Shown: positions 15,008 to 23,240, numbered from the stretch's first letter. The stretch is DNA of 64,000 nt from a virus (IMGVR_UViG_3300037585_005926:1-64000); one strand, 5' to 3'. Notes: generated from the sequence alone by a model not told the origin. Translations and numbers: made by a program.

Positions 15008-15334
15008 ATGCAAAATAGCAACCAGGGATGGGAAACTTATTCAAAGTTAGTTTTACAGCAATTAGAAACGATGGCTACAGGGATCGACAGCCTACGTACT
15101 GAATTGCAAGATGTAAAGAGCCAGCTTACAGAATTGAAAGCCAAAGAAGATCGAGTTCAAGATATTAAAGCATGGAAAGAAAAAATTGATGAAGTAGCTT
15201 CACCAACTCAACTGCAAATAAAGTTTGAAGAAATTGAAGAGTTAAAAGAATTTAAAACAAAAGCCATAACCGCCTTTATGGTAGTGCAGGCATTTATGGG
15301 AATTGCCGTGGCAATTGCCCTAGAAATATTTTAA
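15008..15334 (+). CDS. coiled-coil protein with C-terminal membrane anchor
   Basis: Product of 108 aa. A long coiled coil (LETMATGIDSLRTELQDVKS, LTELKAKEDRVQDIK) is followed by a single C-terminal transmembrane helix (AITAFMVVQAFMGIAVAIAL). The layout is like XhlA-type holin-associated proteins, so a role in lysis or membrane anchoring is possible. GGAG lies upstream. No sequence-specific family assignment. Confidence 0.55.
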   Translation: MQNSNQGWETYSKLVLQQLETMATGIDSLRTELQDVKSQLTELKAKEDRVQDIKAWKEKIDEVASPTQLQIKFEEIEELKEFKTKAITAFMVVQAFMGIAVAIALEIF

Positions 15335-15366
15335 TTTTTTGTCAGATTAACAAGAATATTACAATA

Positions 15367-15714
15367 TTGTACACGGTCCAGCGATTAGAAAAAAAACAAG
15401 TAGATGGCAGCCTAGTTACTTTAATGGCGCGTGATCTCGAATTGATAAAACAAACTGCTGCTCAGATTATGAGACAGATAAAAGGTATGACTGACGAAGA
15501 TGACATACTTCTGCCTGAATATGGCATCACTGGCCCGGGTATTCTATATTGTTATGAATATGGTACGCGTGCATATATCAAAATAGACCGCGGCCAGAAG
15601 GCATATATGCTTGATGAGAATCCCAATCATTTAAATAGGGTTTTAATTTACACAAGTTGTGGTAAACTAGTAGAGATTGATTTTGATGAGTTAATTTGCA
15701 CGGAGTTTGATTGA
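15367..15714 (+). CDS. hypothetical protein
   Basis: Up to 115 aa from TTG 15367; the first ATG in frame is 15424 (MARDLELIKQ), so the start is uncertain. Contains a helix (ELIKQTAAQIMRQIKG), then PEYGITGPGILYCYEYG and YIKIDRG. No known domain. Its stop overlaps the ATG of the next gene. Confidence 0.5.
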   Translation: MYTVQRLEKKQVDGSLVTLMARDLELIKQTAAQIMRQIKGMTDEDDILLPEYGITGPGILYCYEYGTRAYIKIDRGQKAYMLDENPNHLNRVLIYTSCGKLVEIDFDELICTEFD

Positions 15715-15866
15715 TGCTTTTTAAATTTAATAAATTTTGGAAAACGTTATTATCCTTAATAGCTGTCTTGTTTATATACAACTTTTTTGGATTTGAAATG
15801 ACTGTTATTTCACTACTTACTCTATTGGTTGTAAACAAAACCGAAAACACTTCCCATTTGCTCTAG
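15714..15866 (+). CDS. 50-aa two-helix membrane protein
   Basis: Sequence MLFKFNKFWKTLLSLIAVLF, then IYNFFGFEMTVISLLTLLVV and a short polar tail, giving two hydrophobic segments. Size and layout suit a small holin-like or other membrane peptide. The ATG overlaps the previous TGA. Not assignable to a family. Confidence 0.5.
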   Translation: MLFKFNKFWKTLLSLIAVLFIYNFFGFEMTVISLLTLLVVNKTENTSHLL

Positions 15867-15894
15867 GAAATTTAAAAAATAGCCTATATATGGT

Positions 15895-16062
15895 GTGGAA
15901 GGTAAAAAGAAGACATTTATTGTGCGCAAGCACAACCCGTCGAATAATAAGGTCTCGGACGTAGGACCATTTCATAGCGAAAAAGACGCACAAGAGGCGG
16001 CCAATCTTTTTCTCAAGAAGGGTGTATGTTCGTGGATCGTACGCTATTATGACTATAAGTGA
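15895..16062 (+). CDS. small conserved-looking protein
   Basis: Product of 55 aa from GTG 15895: MEGKKKTFIVRKHNPSNNKV, VGPFHSEKDAQEAANLF, GVCSWIVRYYDYK. The sequence has a clear beta-alpha-beta pattern with a well-formed amphipathic helix. It overlaps the next gene by 14 bases. Function unknown; the GTG follows TAG 15 bases upstream in the same frame. Confidence 0.5.
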   Translation: MEGKKKTFIVRKHNPSNNKVSDVGPFHSEKDAQEAANLFLKKGVCSWIVRYYDYK

Positions 16063-16300
16063 CAAAAAAAAGTTCGGAGAACTGACTGGTGAGAATTTTG
16101 AAATTGGGGATATCGTTGAGTGGACCACCTGGAGTGAACAATACAATGACTGGGTTCCACAATATGGTGTGCTGCTAAGCATTGAAAACCAAATCAAGGC
16201 AAATAGAATAATTTCTGTATCTAAAGTCAAGCCGATTAACGAGCAACACGCCGAGCTAGAGTTCTTCACTTTAACACTTAAATTGGTCAATAAACTATAG
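16049..16300 (+). CDS. VGDLV-family protein
   Basis: Product of 83 aa from ATG 16049 (MTISDKKKFG). The family signature is FEIGDIVEWTTWSEQYNDW followed by QYGVLLSIEN and IISVSKVKPI. It lies outside the left-hand early region, so the family is spread along the window. Function unknown. Confidence 0.55.
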   Translation: MTISDKKKFGELTGENFEIGDIVEWTTWSEQYNDWVPQYGVLLSIENQIKANRIISVSKVKPINEQHAELEFFTLTLKLVNKL

Positions 16301-16370
16301 ATTTACGGTTTAACCCACCATTAAGAGAAATAAAAACTAATTACATTGTATTTTACTTGGATGTTTGTTA

Positions 16371-17234
16371 ATGATTGATACTATTGAATCACTCGTCAAG
16401 GATTTTATGCCTTTTGCACAAGAGAAGATGGGGTTTAAAAATCCCCCTAGACTATTCTTGAAGAAAGACGCGTCAAACGCTAGCGACCCACTCGGCCGTA
16501 CTGCGTTCTATGATCCGCAAGAGAATTCAGTTACACTATACATTACTAACAGGCATCCAAAAGATATTATGCGCTCTTTATCACATGAGTTGGTACATCA
16601 CACACAAAATTGTCGTGGTGATTTTAACAATATCGACGAAATGGAAGAAGGGTATGCTCAGAATGATGAGCACCTTCGGGAAATGGAGCGTGAAGCATAT
16701 GAAAAAGGAAATATGTGCTTTAGAGACTGGGAAGATAGTGTAAAATATACTATCAAATACGAACATCTACAAAAAGGAGATAAAAAGATGTCTATAAAAG
16801 ATTGGAAAAACAAAGAGGTGAGAGGTTTATTAGCAGAGGCGTGGGGATTTAAATTCAACACTCTGCAAGAGTTTGACGAGTTCAACGGTACCGGTGAGGT
16901 TCAGGAAGAAATTGCTGACGTCGACGAATCCGCTGATGCAGAAGTGCAAGAAGAAGGCGGCTCAGGTCGTGCGGATCCGGTTCGACAAAAGAGTGATCGG
17001 ATTCAGCCGGATAGGACTAGGCCAATGGAGGAATCCGAAGGCGACGATGAAGATGCGGATAAGGAAGAGTTGGACGAAGCTGAAGTTCAAGAAGAGGGCG
17101 AAATGCCTATGAAGAAGGACGCCGACGATGCTGACGGTGATGGCGACACTGAAGACGAGGTACCTGCATTCTTGAAGAAAGAACACCTTCAAGAGGCAAT
17201 TGCCAAAATGCTTCGCAAACACCTTAGAGGCTAA
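16371..17234 (+). CDS. zinc metallopeptidase with acidic tail
   Basis: Product of 287 aa. Residues 1-130 form a compact peptidase domain with HELVHH (His72, Glu73, His76, the HExxH motif) after SLS, and a later EREAYEKGN segment that could give the third ligand. Residues about 165-265 are an extremely acidic low-complexity linker, and the last 25 residues a basic helix (EHLQEAIAKMLRKHL). Similar small HExxH proteins occur in large phages; the target is unknown. Possibly virion-borne, given its neighbours. Confidence 0.65.
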   Translation: MIDTIESLVKDFMPFAQEKMGFKNPPRLFLKKDASNASDPLGRTAFYDPQENSVTLYITNRHPKDIMRSLSHELVHHTQNCRGDFNNIDEMEEGYAQNDEHLREMEREAYEKGNMCFRDWEDSVKYTIKYEHLQKGDKKMSIKDWKNKEVRGLLAEAWGFKFNTLQEFDEFNGTGEVQEEIADVDESADAEVQEEGGSGRADPVRQKSDRIQPDRTRPMEESEGDDEDADKEELDEAEVQEEGEMPMKKDADDADGDGDTEDEVPAFLKKEHLQEAIAKMLRKHLRG

Positions 17235-17332
17235 ACCAATGACCGGTAAGTATAAAAATTGAACTTAAGAAATCGCAATCGCGCTTTGTTAAAAAACTTT
17301 TATTACTACAATATTTTACAAAGGAACAACAC

Positions 17333-17584
17333 ATGTCATTAAATTCACAATGGAGCGATTTTCTTAATGAAAGTCTTGATGAAAAAAACATCTTTACCTA
17401 TATTCAAGGTCTCCAGGAAATAATTTCCAATCTTAAACCAAGAACTATCACTGAAAAGAGAAGACTTCAACTTGCGAAGACTCATCTACGTGAAGTCAAA
17501 AGATTTGCACGTAGAATGGAAAATGATATGTCTGTTCTACAGGAAAAATTAAATATAATAGAAGAATCCAAGGACACTGAATAA
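17333..17584 (+). CDS. small helical protein with leader-like N-terminus
   Basis: Product of 83 aa: MSLNSQWSDFLNESLDE leader, then a charged helical region (LQEIISNLKPRTITEKRRL, REVKRFARRMENDMSVLQ). The leader's FLNE fits the (I/L/F)xE cleavage pattern of T4-type prohead protease. It has an AAAGGAAC ribosome site and its stop overlaps the next start. Confidence 0.55.
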   Translation: MSLNSQWSDFLNESLDEKNIFTYIQGLQEIISNLKPRTITEKRRLQLAKTHLREVKRFARRMENDMSVLQEKLNIIEESKDTE

Positions 17585-19773
17585 TGGGCGGTGTAGCTGG
17601 ACATATGGCACACTTATCTGAGGATACTGATTTAACCTTTAACGAGATTGTCAGTATCCTCAGTCAGGTTGCTAATGCAGAAATTACAAATGCTACCGAA
17701 AAAGTCGATGGTCAGAATTTATTCTTAACTGTTGATTCAGCCGGAGAGATAAAGACCGCGCGGAATAGTGGAGATATTAAGAAGGGTGGGATGACCACTG
17801 ACGAATATATCAGCAAGTGGGCCGGCCACCCAGCAGAGAATGCCTTTACAAACGGTTTTAAAGCCGTCTCAGCGGCTTTGCGCAAGCTTAGCCCAGAAGA
17901 CCTAGAGGCTATCTTTGCAGACGGCCAGAGGTACGTTAATATGGAAATAATGTACCCTAACAATCCTAACATTATTTTATATTCCTCGCCCAACATCGTC
18001 TTGCATGGATTGCAATATTTTGGAAGTGAAGAAGAGTCTCCAGAAATGAGACAAATAACTAAACAGAAATTTATTAAACTAGATAATCTTATTGATGGAG
18101 CTTCCGAAAAAGTCGGAGAAGAAGAGTGGGCTGTAAATGGCCCTAAGCTTGTTGCTCTCAAGAATATTGCTGATGGTTCTGCGCTAGAAGATGTGACAAC
18201 AAAGATTGAATCATTTGCTGCACCTGTTGGCATGGAAGCCACTTTGGGCGATTATATAGAACAAGTAGTCAGAGGTTATGGCGAGCAAGTAGGCTTGCCG
18301 TCTGATATCACGGACAAATTGGTCCTGTTGATGTTGAATCCTGAAGAGGCCAAGGAGCGTGGAATTAATGTGGTTGGTCTCAAAAAAGGTCTCCCGAAAG
18401 AACTGCAGGCTACAGTTTCAAATCTTGGTTCCAAAACTAAATCTAGAAAATACATAGCCGGTGTTTTAAAGCCTCTTGAGGTTGCTATTAGCGACTTTGC
18501 CATCGAAGTACTTCGTGGAGTAAAGAGTTACTTTGTCAGCGACAATGACCAAGAGGTTGCGCGCATGAGAGCCGAACTAGAACAGTCGATTGCTTATCTT
18601 AAAAATCTTCAAGCATCTGGCGATGAAAAGATGGGCGCACTTATTGATGTTCAGTTGGCGAAACTGGGAGATATTGAAAATCTCGCTTCTTCTATGGAAG
18701 GGGTGGTATTTGAATATCCACCGGGTTCTGATAAGATTTATAAATTGACTGGTGCTTTTGCCATGGCCAATCAAATCATCGGTCGCGCGAGGCGCTCTGG
18801 GATGACTGAAGACGAAGAAGAGATAGAGTTAGATATTGTAGACGATGAATCGGATGATCCTGTAGTGGATGCCGGCTATCCCAAGACTGTAGCCATTGTT
18901 CCGGGCGCATTTAAGCCACCTCACAAGGGGCATCTAGATATGGTACGAAAGTACGCTAGTAAGGCAGATGAAGTAATCGTGTTAGTTTCTGTACCATTAA
19001 ATAACAGCCGGACTCTCCCAAATGGAAAACCAATATCTACTGATGATTCTTTACAAATTTGGAATTTATTAGCACAAGATCTTGGAAATGTCAAAATCGG
19101 ATTATACGATGACTCTGCTGTTCGTTCACCGATTAGTGCAGCATATGCAATTGCGGGATCGCCAAGTGAAAGAGAGGCGGCTTCTACAAAAGTCGAACCC
19201 AGCATATCGCCCATTCGCCCGGGGAGCAAGATTATTCTTGGTGCCAGCACTAAGGACGGTGATGCAGGGCGTTGGAAAGGGGCCGAAAAATATGTTGGTG
19301 GTGGTGAAGCCGGAGATCTTGAATTATTAAGTCCAGAAGAAACCGCGGTTGAACCATCGCAACACTCTGGGGGATATATGAAGTTATTAGCAGTGGAGGC
19401 TGAAAAAGGCTCTGACTTATATAACAATATGCCAAGCGTGAAGAAGGGGAAACCTCCCGGCCAATTCCACGCTAGTGATTTTAGATTCGTATTGGTAGAG
19501 GCCACTAAGAGCGATGTAGCTCGTAAAATGTTAGAAGACTTTGTTGGCGGAGAAAATGTCGACGCTGTATTAGGTATACTTGGTATTGGTGCTGTAGAAG
19601 AAACATCCGCTATGGGTGGTGGCGCTGTGGGAGGGTTCTCGGGCCCTTTGGGATTTACGTCGGGTAAAAAGCGCGAGAAAGCGCAGCAAGACACAATTAT
19701 CAGACAAGAAAATATTGATTTAAATATCGTTGATGAGGTTTTAAGACTAATTAGTGAAAGAGGCATTGTATAA
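17584..19773 (+). CDS. ligase-like nucleotidyltransferase fused to cytidylyltransferase (DUF6267-like)
   Basis: Product of 729 aa beginning MGGVAGHMAHLSED, a start I recognise from DUF6267 proteins of T4-like marine phages. The N-terminal ~400 residues carry motifs like those of covalent nucleotidyltransferases (RNA/DNA ligases): EKVDG (Lys40) as motif I, VNMEIMYP like motif III, EGVVFEY (about 371-377) like motif IV, and IYKLTG like motif V. Residues from about 436 contain VPGAFKPPHKGHLDMV, the HxGH signature of cytidylyltransferase-type enzymes. So one polypeptide joins two nucleotidyl-transfer folds. The biochemical role is unknown. Confidence 0.7.
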   Translation: MGGVAGHMAHLSEDTDLTFNEIVSILSQVANAEITNATEKVDGQNLFLTVDSAGEIKTARNSGDIKKGGMTTDEYISKWAGHPAENAFTNGFKAVSAALRKLSPEDLEAIFADGQRYVNMEIMYPNNPNIILYSSPNIVLHGLQYFGSEEESPEMRQITKQKFIKLDNLIDGASEKVGEEEWAVNGPKLVALKNIADGSALEDVTTKIESFAAPVGMEATLGDYIEQVVRGYGEQVGLPSDITDKLVLLMLNPEEAKERGINVVGLKKGLPKELQATVSNLGSKTKSRKYIAGVLKPLEVAISDFAIEVLRGVKSYFVSDNDQEVARMRAELEQSIAYLKNLQASGDEKMGALIDVQLAKLGDIENLASSMEGVVFEYPPGSDKIYKLTGAFAMANQIIGRARRSGMTEDEEEIELDIVDDESDDPVVDAGYPKTVAIVPGAFKPPHKGHLDMVRKYASKADEVIVLVSVPLNNSRTLPNGKPISTDDSLQIWNLLAQDLGNVKIGLYDDSAVRSPISAAYAIAGSPSEREAASTKVEPSISPIRPGSKIILGASTKDGDAGRWKGAEKYVGGGEAGDLELLSPEETAVEPSQHSGGYMKLLAVEAEKGSDLYNNMPSVKKGKPPGQFHASDFRFVLVEATKSDVARKMLEDFVGGENVDAVLGILGIGAVEETSAMGGGAVGGFSGPLGFTSGKKREKAQQDTIIRQENIDLNIVDEVLRLISERGIV

Positions 19774-20528
19774 TGAACCAAGAAGAGAAAGTTCTCAGAG
19801 AGAACATAAGACGTTTGATAAGACACGTCAAGCAAAAAAAGCTAAATGAAGAAAATGATTTAAGAGTTGTCATCCAACAGATGATGGACCTAGAATTAAG
19901 TGAAGGCCAAACTCCAGATGTAGATCCTGCTCCTAATAAATCGACCGGCATCAACGTTTTAGAAGAACTCCTTAAGAAGATTATACCAATTATTGAGACA
20001 GATTACAAGTCTTTGACAACAAATTCTGATCAAAGACAGTCTTATCGCGCGCATGTATTGAATGCTGTTGATAATTCTCTGACACCTGCAAGAATAAATA
20101 ATCAAGCTGGTGAGGCCGCTGAGGCTTCAATAGAAGAGATAGAGATCAATGTTGGCGGTAATGAGCCAGACGATAAGTTTATTGATATTAGGACTGATGC
20201 AGAAAAAGCATCCGAAGAGCCTGAAGAAGAAGATCCTCTTGATGGATTCGGTACCGGTGTTGAAGGCGATGAAACTGGTCGCAATATGGCTTATCAAAGT
20301 TACAAGAAAATTGAAACTTCTATTCTTGATTCTTATGAATTGCTGTCGGACCCTGAAGATCAAGAACTGTTTTATGATTACCTTATCGCAAATTTAAAAC
20401 TTTACTTTGAGAAGTTTGAAGAAGAACTGGCGAACCAAGTCGAAGAGCCCACAAATCAGGCTTACGACATGGCCAAGCAAAGTCAGGGTGGTGATCCTGG
20501 CGAAGAAGATATCGAACTGGAGTTATAA
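19773..20528 (+). CDS. acidic hypothetical protein, probably virion-associated
   Basis: Product of 251 aa. The N-terminus (VLRENIRRLIRHVKQKKLNE) is a basic amphipathic helix; the rest is acidic and helical, with a low-complexity stretch (KASEEPEEEDPLDGFG). It is co-translated with the flanking genes (ATAATG overlaps at both ends). No known domain. Confidence 0.5.
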   Translation: MNQEEKVLRENIRRLIRHVKQKKLNEENDLRVVIQQMMDLELSEGQTPDVDPAPNKSTGINVLEELLKKIIPIIETDYKSLTTNSDQRQSYRAHVLNAVDNSLTPARINNQAGEAAEASIEEIEINVGGNEPDDKFIDIRTDAEKASEEPEEEDPLDGFGTGVEGDETGRNMAYQSYKKIETSILDSYELLSDPEDQELFYDYLIANLKLYFEKFEEELANQVEEPTNQAYDMAKQSQGGDPGEEDIELEL

Positions 20529-20755
20529 TGAGTTTATTAGACGACCTAATAGAAAATATTAGAAAAGCTGATGGCAATACCGATGCCAAAATTGATGAAG
20601 AGTTTCAGTCGAAGGCTTTTGAGACGATGAAGCCGCTGGACCGGTCAACGAAAGCTTTCGAAGCAAAAGCTTCGGCACTACAAAATGCTACTGGCATGGC
20701 TGAAGCAATCGAAACGTATGTTAAAGATTACCTTGCGTCGAAGGGCATTGAATAA
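20528..20755 (+). CDS. small hypothetical protein
   Basis: Product of 75 aa, mostly helical (MSLLDDLIENIRKADG, GMAEAIETYVKDYLASKGIE). It overlaps the previous stop with GGAG upstream and ends the 17.3-20.8 kb unit. Function unknown. Confidence 0.5.
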   Translation: MSLLDDLIENIRKADGNTDAKIDEEFQSKAFETMKPLDRSTKAFEAKASALQNATGMAEAIETYVKDYLASKGIE

Positions 20756-20774
20756 AAAACTTTGACTTTTTTAC

Positions 20775-20803
20775 TTGACAAGATCTGAGTTATTGCTTAT
20801 ACT
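20775..20803 (+). promoter_or_regulatory. sigma70-type promoter
   Basis: TTGACA (20775-20780), 17-bp spacer, TATACT (20798-20803), placed just upstream of the gene starting at 20852. Confidence 0.75.
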
Positions 20804-20851
20804 GACAATGTGTTCTGCTTGATAGTATGATAGAATTGCTTGATTGAATTA

Positions 20852-21208
20852 ATGAAAGAACAAACAAAGAATATTACAACTAGATCTAAAAGTATTATAA
20901 AATTACTTAAAGAACAAAATAAATTAAATGATCAAGCGCTAGTATCAATCAACAGTCTAACACTTGAAGATCTAATAGCAGTTAAGTTTGAATTAGCATC
21001 CAGGCACCTTAATAATAGGTTATATGGATTTGATATCTGGAGAGGTTTACCTAATATAATCAAGGAGGCTTCTCTCAAATTTGCTATTTCAGCTACCAAC
21101 TCAAAGATAGATGCGGCCAGATTTTTGGGATTAACGTATTTAGAATTTCTAAATATAAGTAAGAAGTTTCAAATTAATGATTTCTTCGATAATTCAAAAA
21201 CAAGGTAA
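20852..21208 (+). CDS. Fis-type HTH DNA-binding protein
   Basis: About 118 aa. The C-terminal half contains SATNSKIDAARFLGLTYLEF then LNISKKFQI, matching the Fis-like helix-turn-helix pattern (T-x-N-K-x-x-A-A-x-x-L-G-I-x-x-x-x-F/L). The N-terminal half is a charged helix. ATG 20852 is chosen; TTG 20840 is in frame upstream. It has its own strong promoter, as expected for a regulator. Confidence 0.6.
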   Translation: MKEQTKNITTRSKSIIKLLKEQNKLNDQALVSINSLTLEDLIAVKFELASRHLNNRLYGFDIWRGLPNIIKEASLKFAISATNSKIDAARFLGLTYLEFLNISKKFQINDFFDNSKTR

Positions 21209-21215
21209 CACTAAA

Positions 21216-21794
21216 ATGATATATTTATTACTTCTCTTGGCATGCGGTGCTGATTTAAAGGTGGGGGACCATGATATTGATCCCGAACTTATAGAAGAAG
21301 AGGTACCTCCGCTGGGTATTTCTGTAGATGATGACTGTAGCCAAGAAGCAATTGGTGAAAAAGCATGTAACATCGTACTACTTGATCAAAATAGTGAAGT
21401 TTGGCAGCTATATAAACAAGAAGATAAGGTGGTAGTATTAGATTTTAGTACCAGTTGGTGTCCACCTTGCCAAGCCGCCGGCTACAAGACACAATCCTTG
21501 CAGGATGAGTACAATGGTGAGGTTGTTGTGACCACCATATTGATTGATGGATATGAAGCCGGTATACCAGCAACCAGCACTGATGTTGAAGAGTGGGCTG
21601 ACACTCACAATATTACTTCTGCTCCAGTGCTTCAAGGCTCGCGAGAAATGATGTTTGACAGTCAGGGAATTAATGGTTATGCTATAGGAGCATTCCCTAC
21701 CTATATTTATCTAGATCGTGATGGTTTAATATACCTAGGACATTCAGGGTATAGCGAAGAATACGTCAAACAAACTATCGAGGAAATATTATAA
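21216..21794 (+). CDS. TlpA/thioredoxin-like lipoprotein
   Basis: Product of 192 aa from ATG 21216. MIYLLLLLAC gives a lipobox with Cys10. The thioredoxin fold carries WCPPC (81-85) in VVVLDFSTSWCPPC and the later cis-Pro region GAFPTYIYLD. This would be a membrane-anchored periplasmic thiol-disulfide oxidoreductase, rare in phages. An in-frame start at 21177 would hide the lipobox and is rejected. An AAGG site is present. Confidence 0.8.
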   Translation: MIYLLLLLACGADLKVGDHDIDPELIEEEVPPLGISVDDDCSQEAIGEKACNIVLLDQNSEVWQLYKQEDKVVVLDFSTSWCPPCQAAGYKTQSLQDEYNGEVVVTTILIDGYEAGIPATSTDVEEWADTHNITSAPVLQGSREMMFDSQGINGYAIGAFPTYIYLDRDGLIYLGHSGYSEEYVKQTIEEIL

Positions 21795-22030
21795 TGTGGA
21801 GAGTATACAAGTGGAATGGTCATTATATCATGGGTGACTTAATCAGTAAGCACTCATCTGAGTCTGCGGCCATGCGTGCTGCAACCAAGAATATTAATTT
21901 TGCAAGTACAGAAAAACACAAAAGCAAAACAGAAATTACCATATGGCTTGATAATGAAAACCACACTCCAGTTGGGGTTATAATAAAGAAACAAAGAAAA
22001 AAAGGGGATGCCACGGCTTCGACAGAGTAA
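21794..22030 (+). CDS. small hypothetical protein overlapping the tmRNA gene
   Basis: Product of 78 aa: WRVYKWNGHYIMGDLISKHS, AAMRAATKNINFAST, TEITIWLDNENHTPVGVII. A regular alpha/beta pattern and a GAGG site support it. Its last nine codons lie inside the 5' end of the tmRNA gene (22004 onward), so the two must be expressed in ways that tolerate the overlap. Function unknown. Confidence 0.5.
   Translation: MWRVYKWNGHYIMGDLISKHSSESAAMRAATKNINFASTEKHKSKTEITIWLDNENHTPVGVIIKKQRKKGDATASTE
21979..21984 (+). promoter_or_regulatory. possible -10 element for tmRNA
   Basis: Consensus TATAAT 20 bp before the mature tmRNA 5' end, inside the upstream gene. No good -35 at the right distance is seen, so this is tentative. 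Confidence 0.3.
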
Positions 22031-22339
22031 GAAAGAAAAATAGTGCAAGCAGGTAAGATACAACCTCAATCGTTCAAAAACAATAATTGCTAATAACAAT
22101 AACCACTTCGAATCTGTCCGCTTAGCGGCTTAATCGGGAGGCCGATTAGAGCCTTCTTTCCAATCTAATCAAACAACAGATAAGTTGCGAAAATCAAAAC
22201 CATCTATCGCCACAAGACGGTAAGCGATAGATTATAGCCGTCTACCCATTCAGTTAGGGGATATAAAAACTGATAAGCTTGTGAATGACTACAATTGGAC
22301 TTATTCTGGACGCGGGTTCGACTCCCGCCGTCTCCACCA
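22004..22339 (+). ncRNA. ssrA: tmRNA (transfer-messenger RNA), one-piece
   Basis: 336 nt. The 5' end GGGGATGCCACGGCTTCGAC pairs with the 3' end CGTCTCC to form a 7-bp acceptor stem (two wobble pairs), and CCA is encoded. The 3' part has a standard T arm (GCGGG-TTCGACT-CCCGC). The tag frame runs 22089-22130 with TAA at 22131 and encodes ANNNNHFESVRLAA, ending LAA like typical degradation tags. A hairpin (AATCGG-GAGG-CCGATT) starts within the stop codon. It would rescue stalled ribosomes and mark nascent proteins for proteolysis. A complete phage-encoded ssrA is unusual. Confidence 0.93.
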
Positions 22340-22353
22340 TATAAAGGAAAAAT

Positions 22354-22557
22354 ATGTTTATATTTGACTGGTTTAGAAAAAAAGAGAGTATTAAAGATAC
22401 CATAGAACCTACATTTGATTTCAAAGACAATTTAGAGATTGCTTTGTGGGATATCAAAGAAAAATACGATCTTGAAACTGAAGAAGTAGAAAAGACCGTT
22501 TTTGAAAAAAGAAATAACATTAATTACATGAACGATCATATAAAAAACAAAAAGTAA
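22354..22557 (+). CDS. small hypothetical protein
   Basis: Product of 67 aa, charged and helical (FIFDWFRKKESIKDTIEPTF, ALWDIKEKYDLETEEVEKTV). It starts 15 bases after the tmRNA CCA end with an AAAGGA site. No family recognised. Confidence 0.5.
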   Translation: MFIFDWFRKKESIKDTIEPTFDFKDNLEIALWDIKEKYDLETEEVEKTVFEKRNNINYMNDHIKNKK

Positions 22558-22570
22558 AATAAATACTTAT

Positions 22571-23059
22571 ATGAAGATATCGATAGCATTTTATAAAGGT
22601 AAAGGCGGCCGTCTTCATAACATCATAAGATGGTGGACTAAAAGCATATACAGTCATGCAGAGTTAATACTACCAGACCAAACTTGGATCAGCATCAGCC
22701 CACTCTATAACTCTAAAATAGAAAGTAAAAGAAAGTTATTAGTAGATAACCTACAGTGGGATTTTGTGCCCTTAGATATTGATAGTGAACAGTTGCAGAC
22801 AATATTAGACTTTTTTAAAGAGACAGAGGGGTGTGGTTATGACTGGGTAGGCATGCTGCTTTCTCAATTTCTACCCTTCCATATAAAGAGAAAAGGAAAA
22901 TGGTACTGTAGTGAGTGGATAGCATATGCCCTCAGGATTGCGTGCGTTGTTGACTGGAAGATTATTAAAATCTATGACAGAGCAGATTTATCGCCGGGCG
23001 TTCTACATAACATTGTCGAGAAAGTAAACAGTGATAAAGCTAAGAAAATACAAAGTTGA
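22571..23059 (+). CDS. permuted papain-like (YiiX/NlpC-P60-type) hydrolase
   Basis: Product of 162 aa. An early His in IYSHAELILPD and a late Cys in KGKWYCSEWIAYAL are in the reversed order typical of permuted NlpC/P60-like enzymes such as YiiX/YebB; GYDWVGML lies between. Such proteins are amidases or peptidases, often acting on cell-wall or lipid-linked substrates. No signal peptide. The preceding AAATAAATAC could be a T4-type late promoter. The next gene's start overlaps its end. Confidence 0.65.
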   Translation: MKISIAFYKGKGGRLHNIIRWWTKSIYSHAELILPDQTWISISPLYNSKIESKRKLLVDNLQWDFVPLDIDSEQLQTILDFFKETEGCGYDWVGMLLSQFLPFHIKRKGKWYCSEWIAYALRIACVVDWKIIKIYDRADLSPGVLHNIVEKVNSDKAKKIQS

Positions 23060-23240
23060 TGAGTGGGTCATTTATGATCCATTTCCTATGGATAAAACCC
23101 AAAGCGGCTATGGCCAGCGCGCTGTTATTTTGAGTATTTGTGAACAAGGTGACTTTTATGATTACAGAATATACGTTGAAAAGACGGGCAAATTCAAGTC
23201 AGTTAAAGAAGAGTCCTTATTCTCTTTAAAAGAAGATTAA
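23031..23240 (+). CDS. VGDLV-like protein
   Basis: Product of 69 aa, GTG start overlapping the previous gene. YKVDEWVIYDPFPMDKTQSG, then GQRAVILSICEQ and YRIYVEKTGKFKSVKEESLF follow the family strand order with V-D-E-W-V in place of V-G-D-L-V. Function unknown. Confidence 0.5.
   Translation: MIKLRKYKVDEWVIYDPFPMDKTQSGYGQRAVILSICEQGDFYDYRIYVEKTGKFKSVKEESLFSLKED

Noticed and set aside
15308-15350. Rho-independent terminator after the coiled-coil gene
   Set aside because: A GGCAATTGCC palindrome lies inside the gene, and the T-run after it is separated by A/T-rich sequence, so the hairpin is too weak and misplaced.
18921-19835. 304-codon frame on the minus strand
   Set aside because: It lies antisense to the DUF6267-like gene, whose motifs are clear; composition looks like a shadow frame.
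22004-22339. Integration site (attL/attR) within the tmRNA 3' end
   Set aside because: No integrase gene and no second copy of the tmRNA 3' end are seen in the window.
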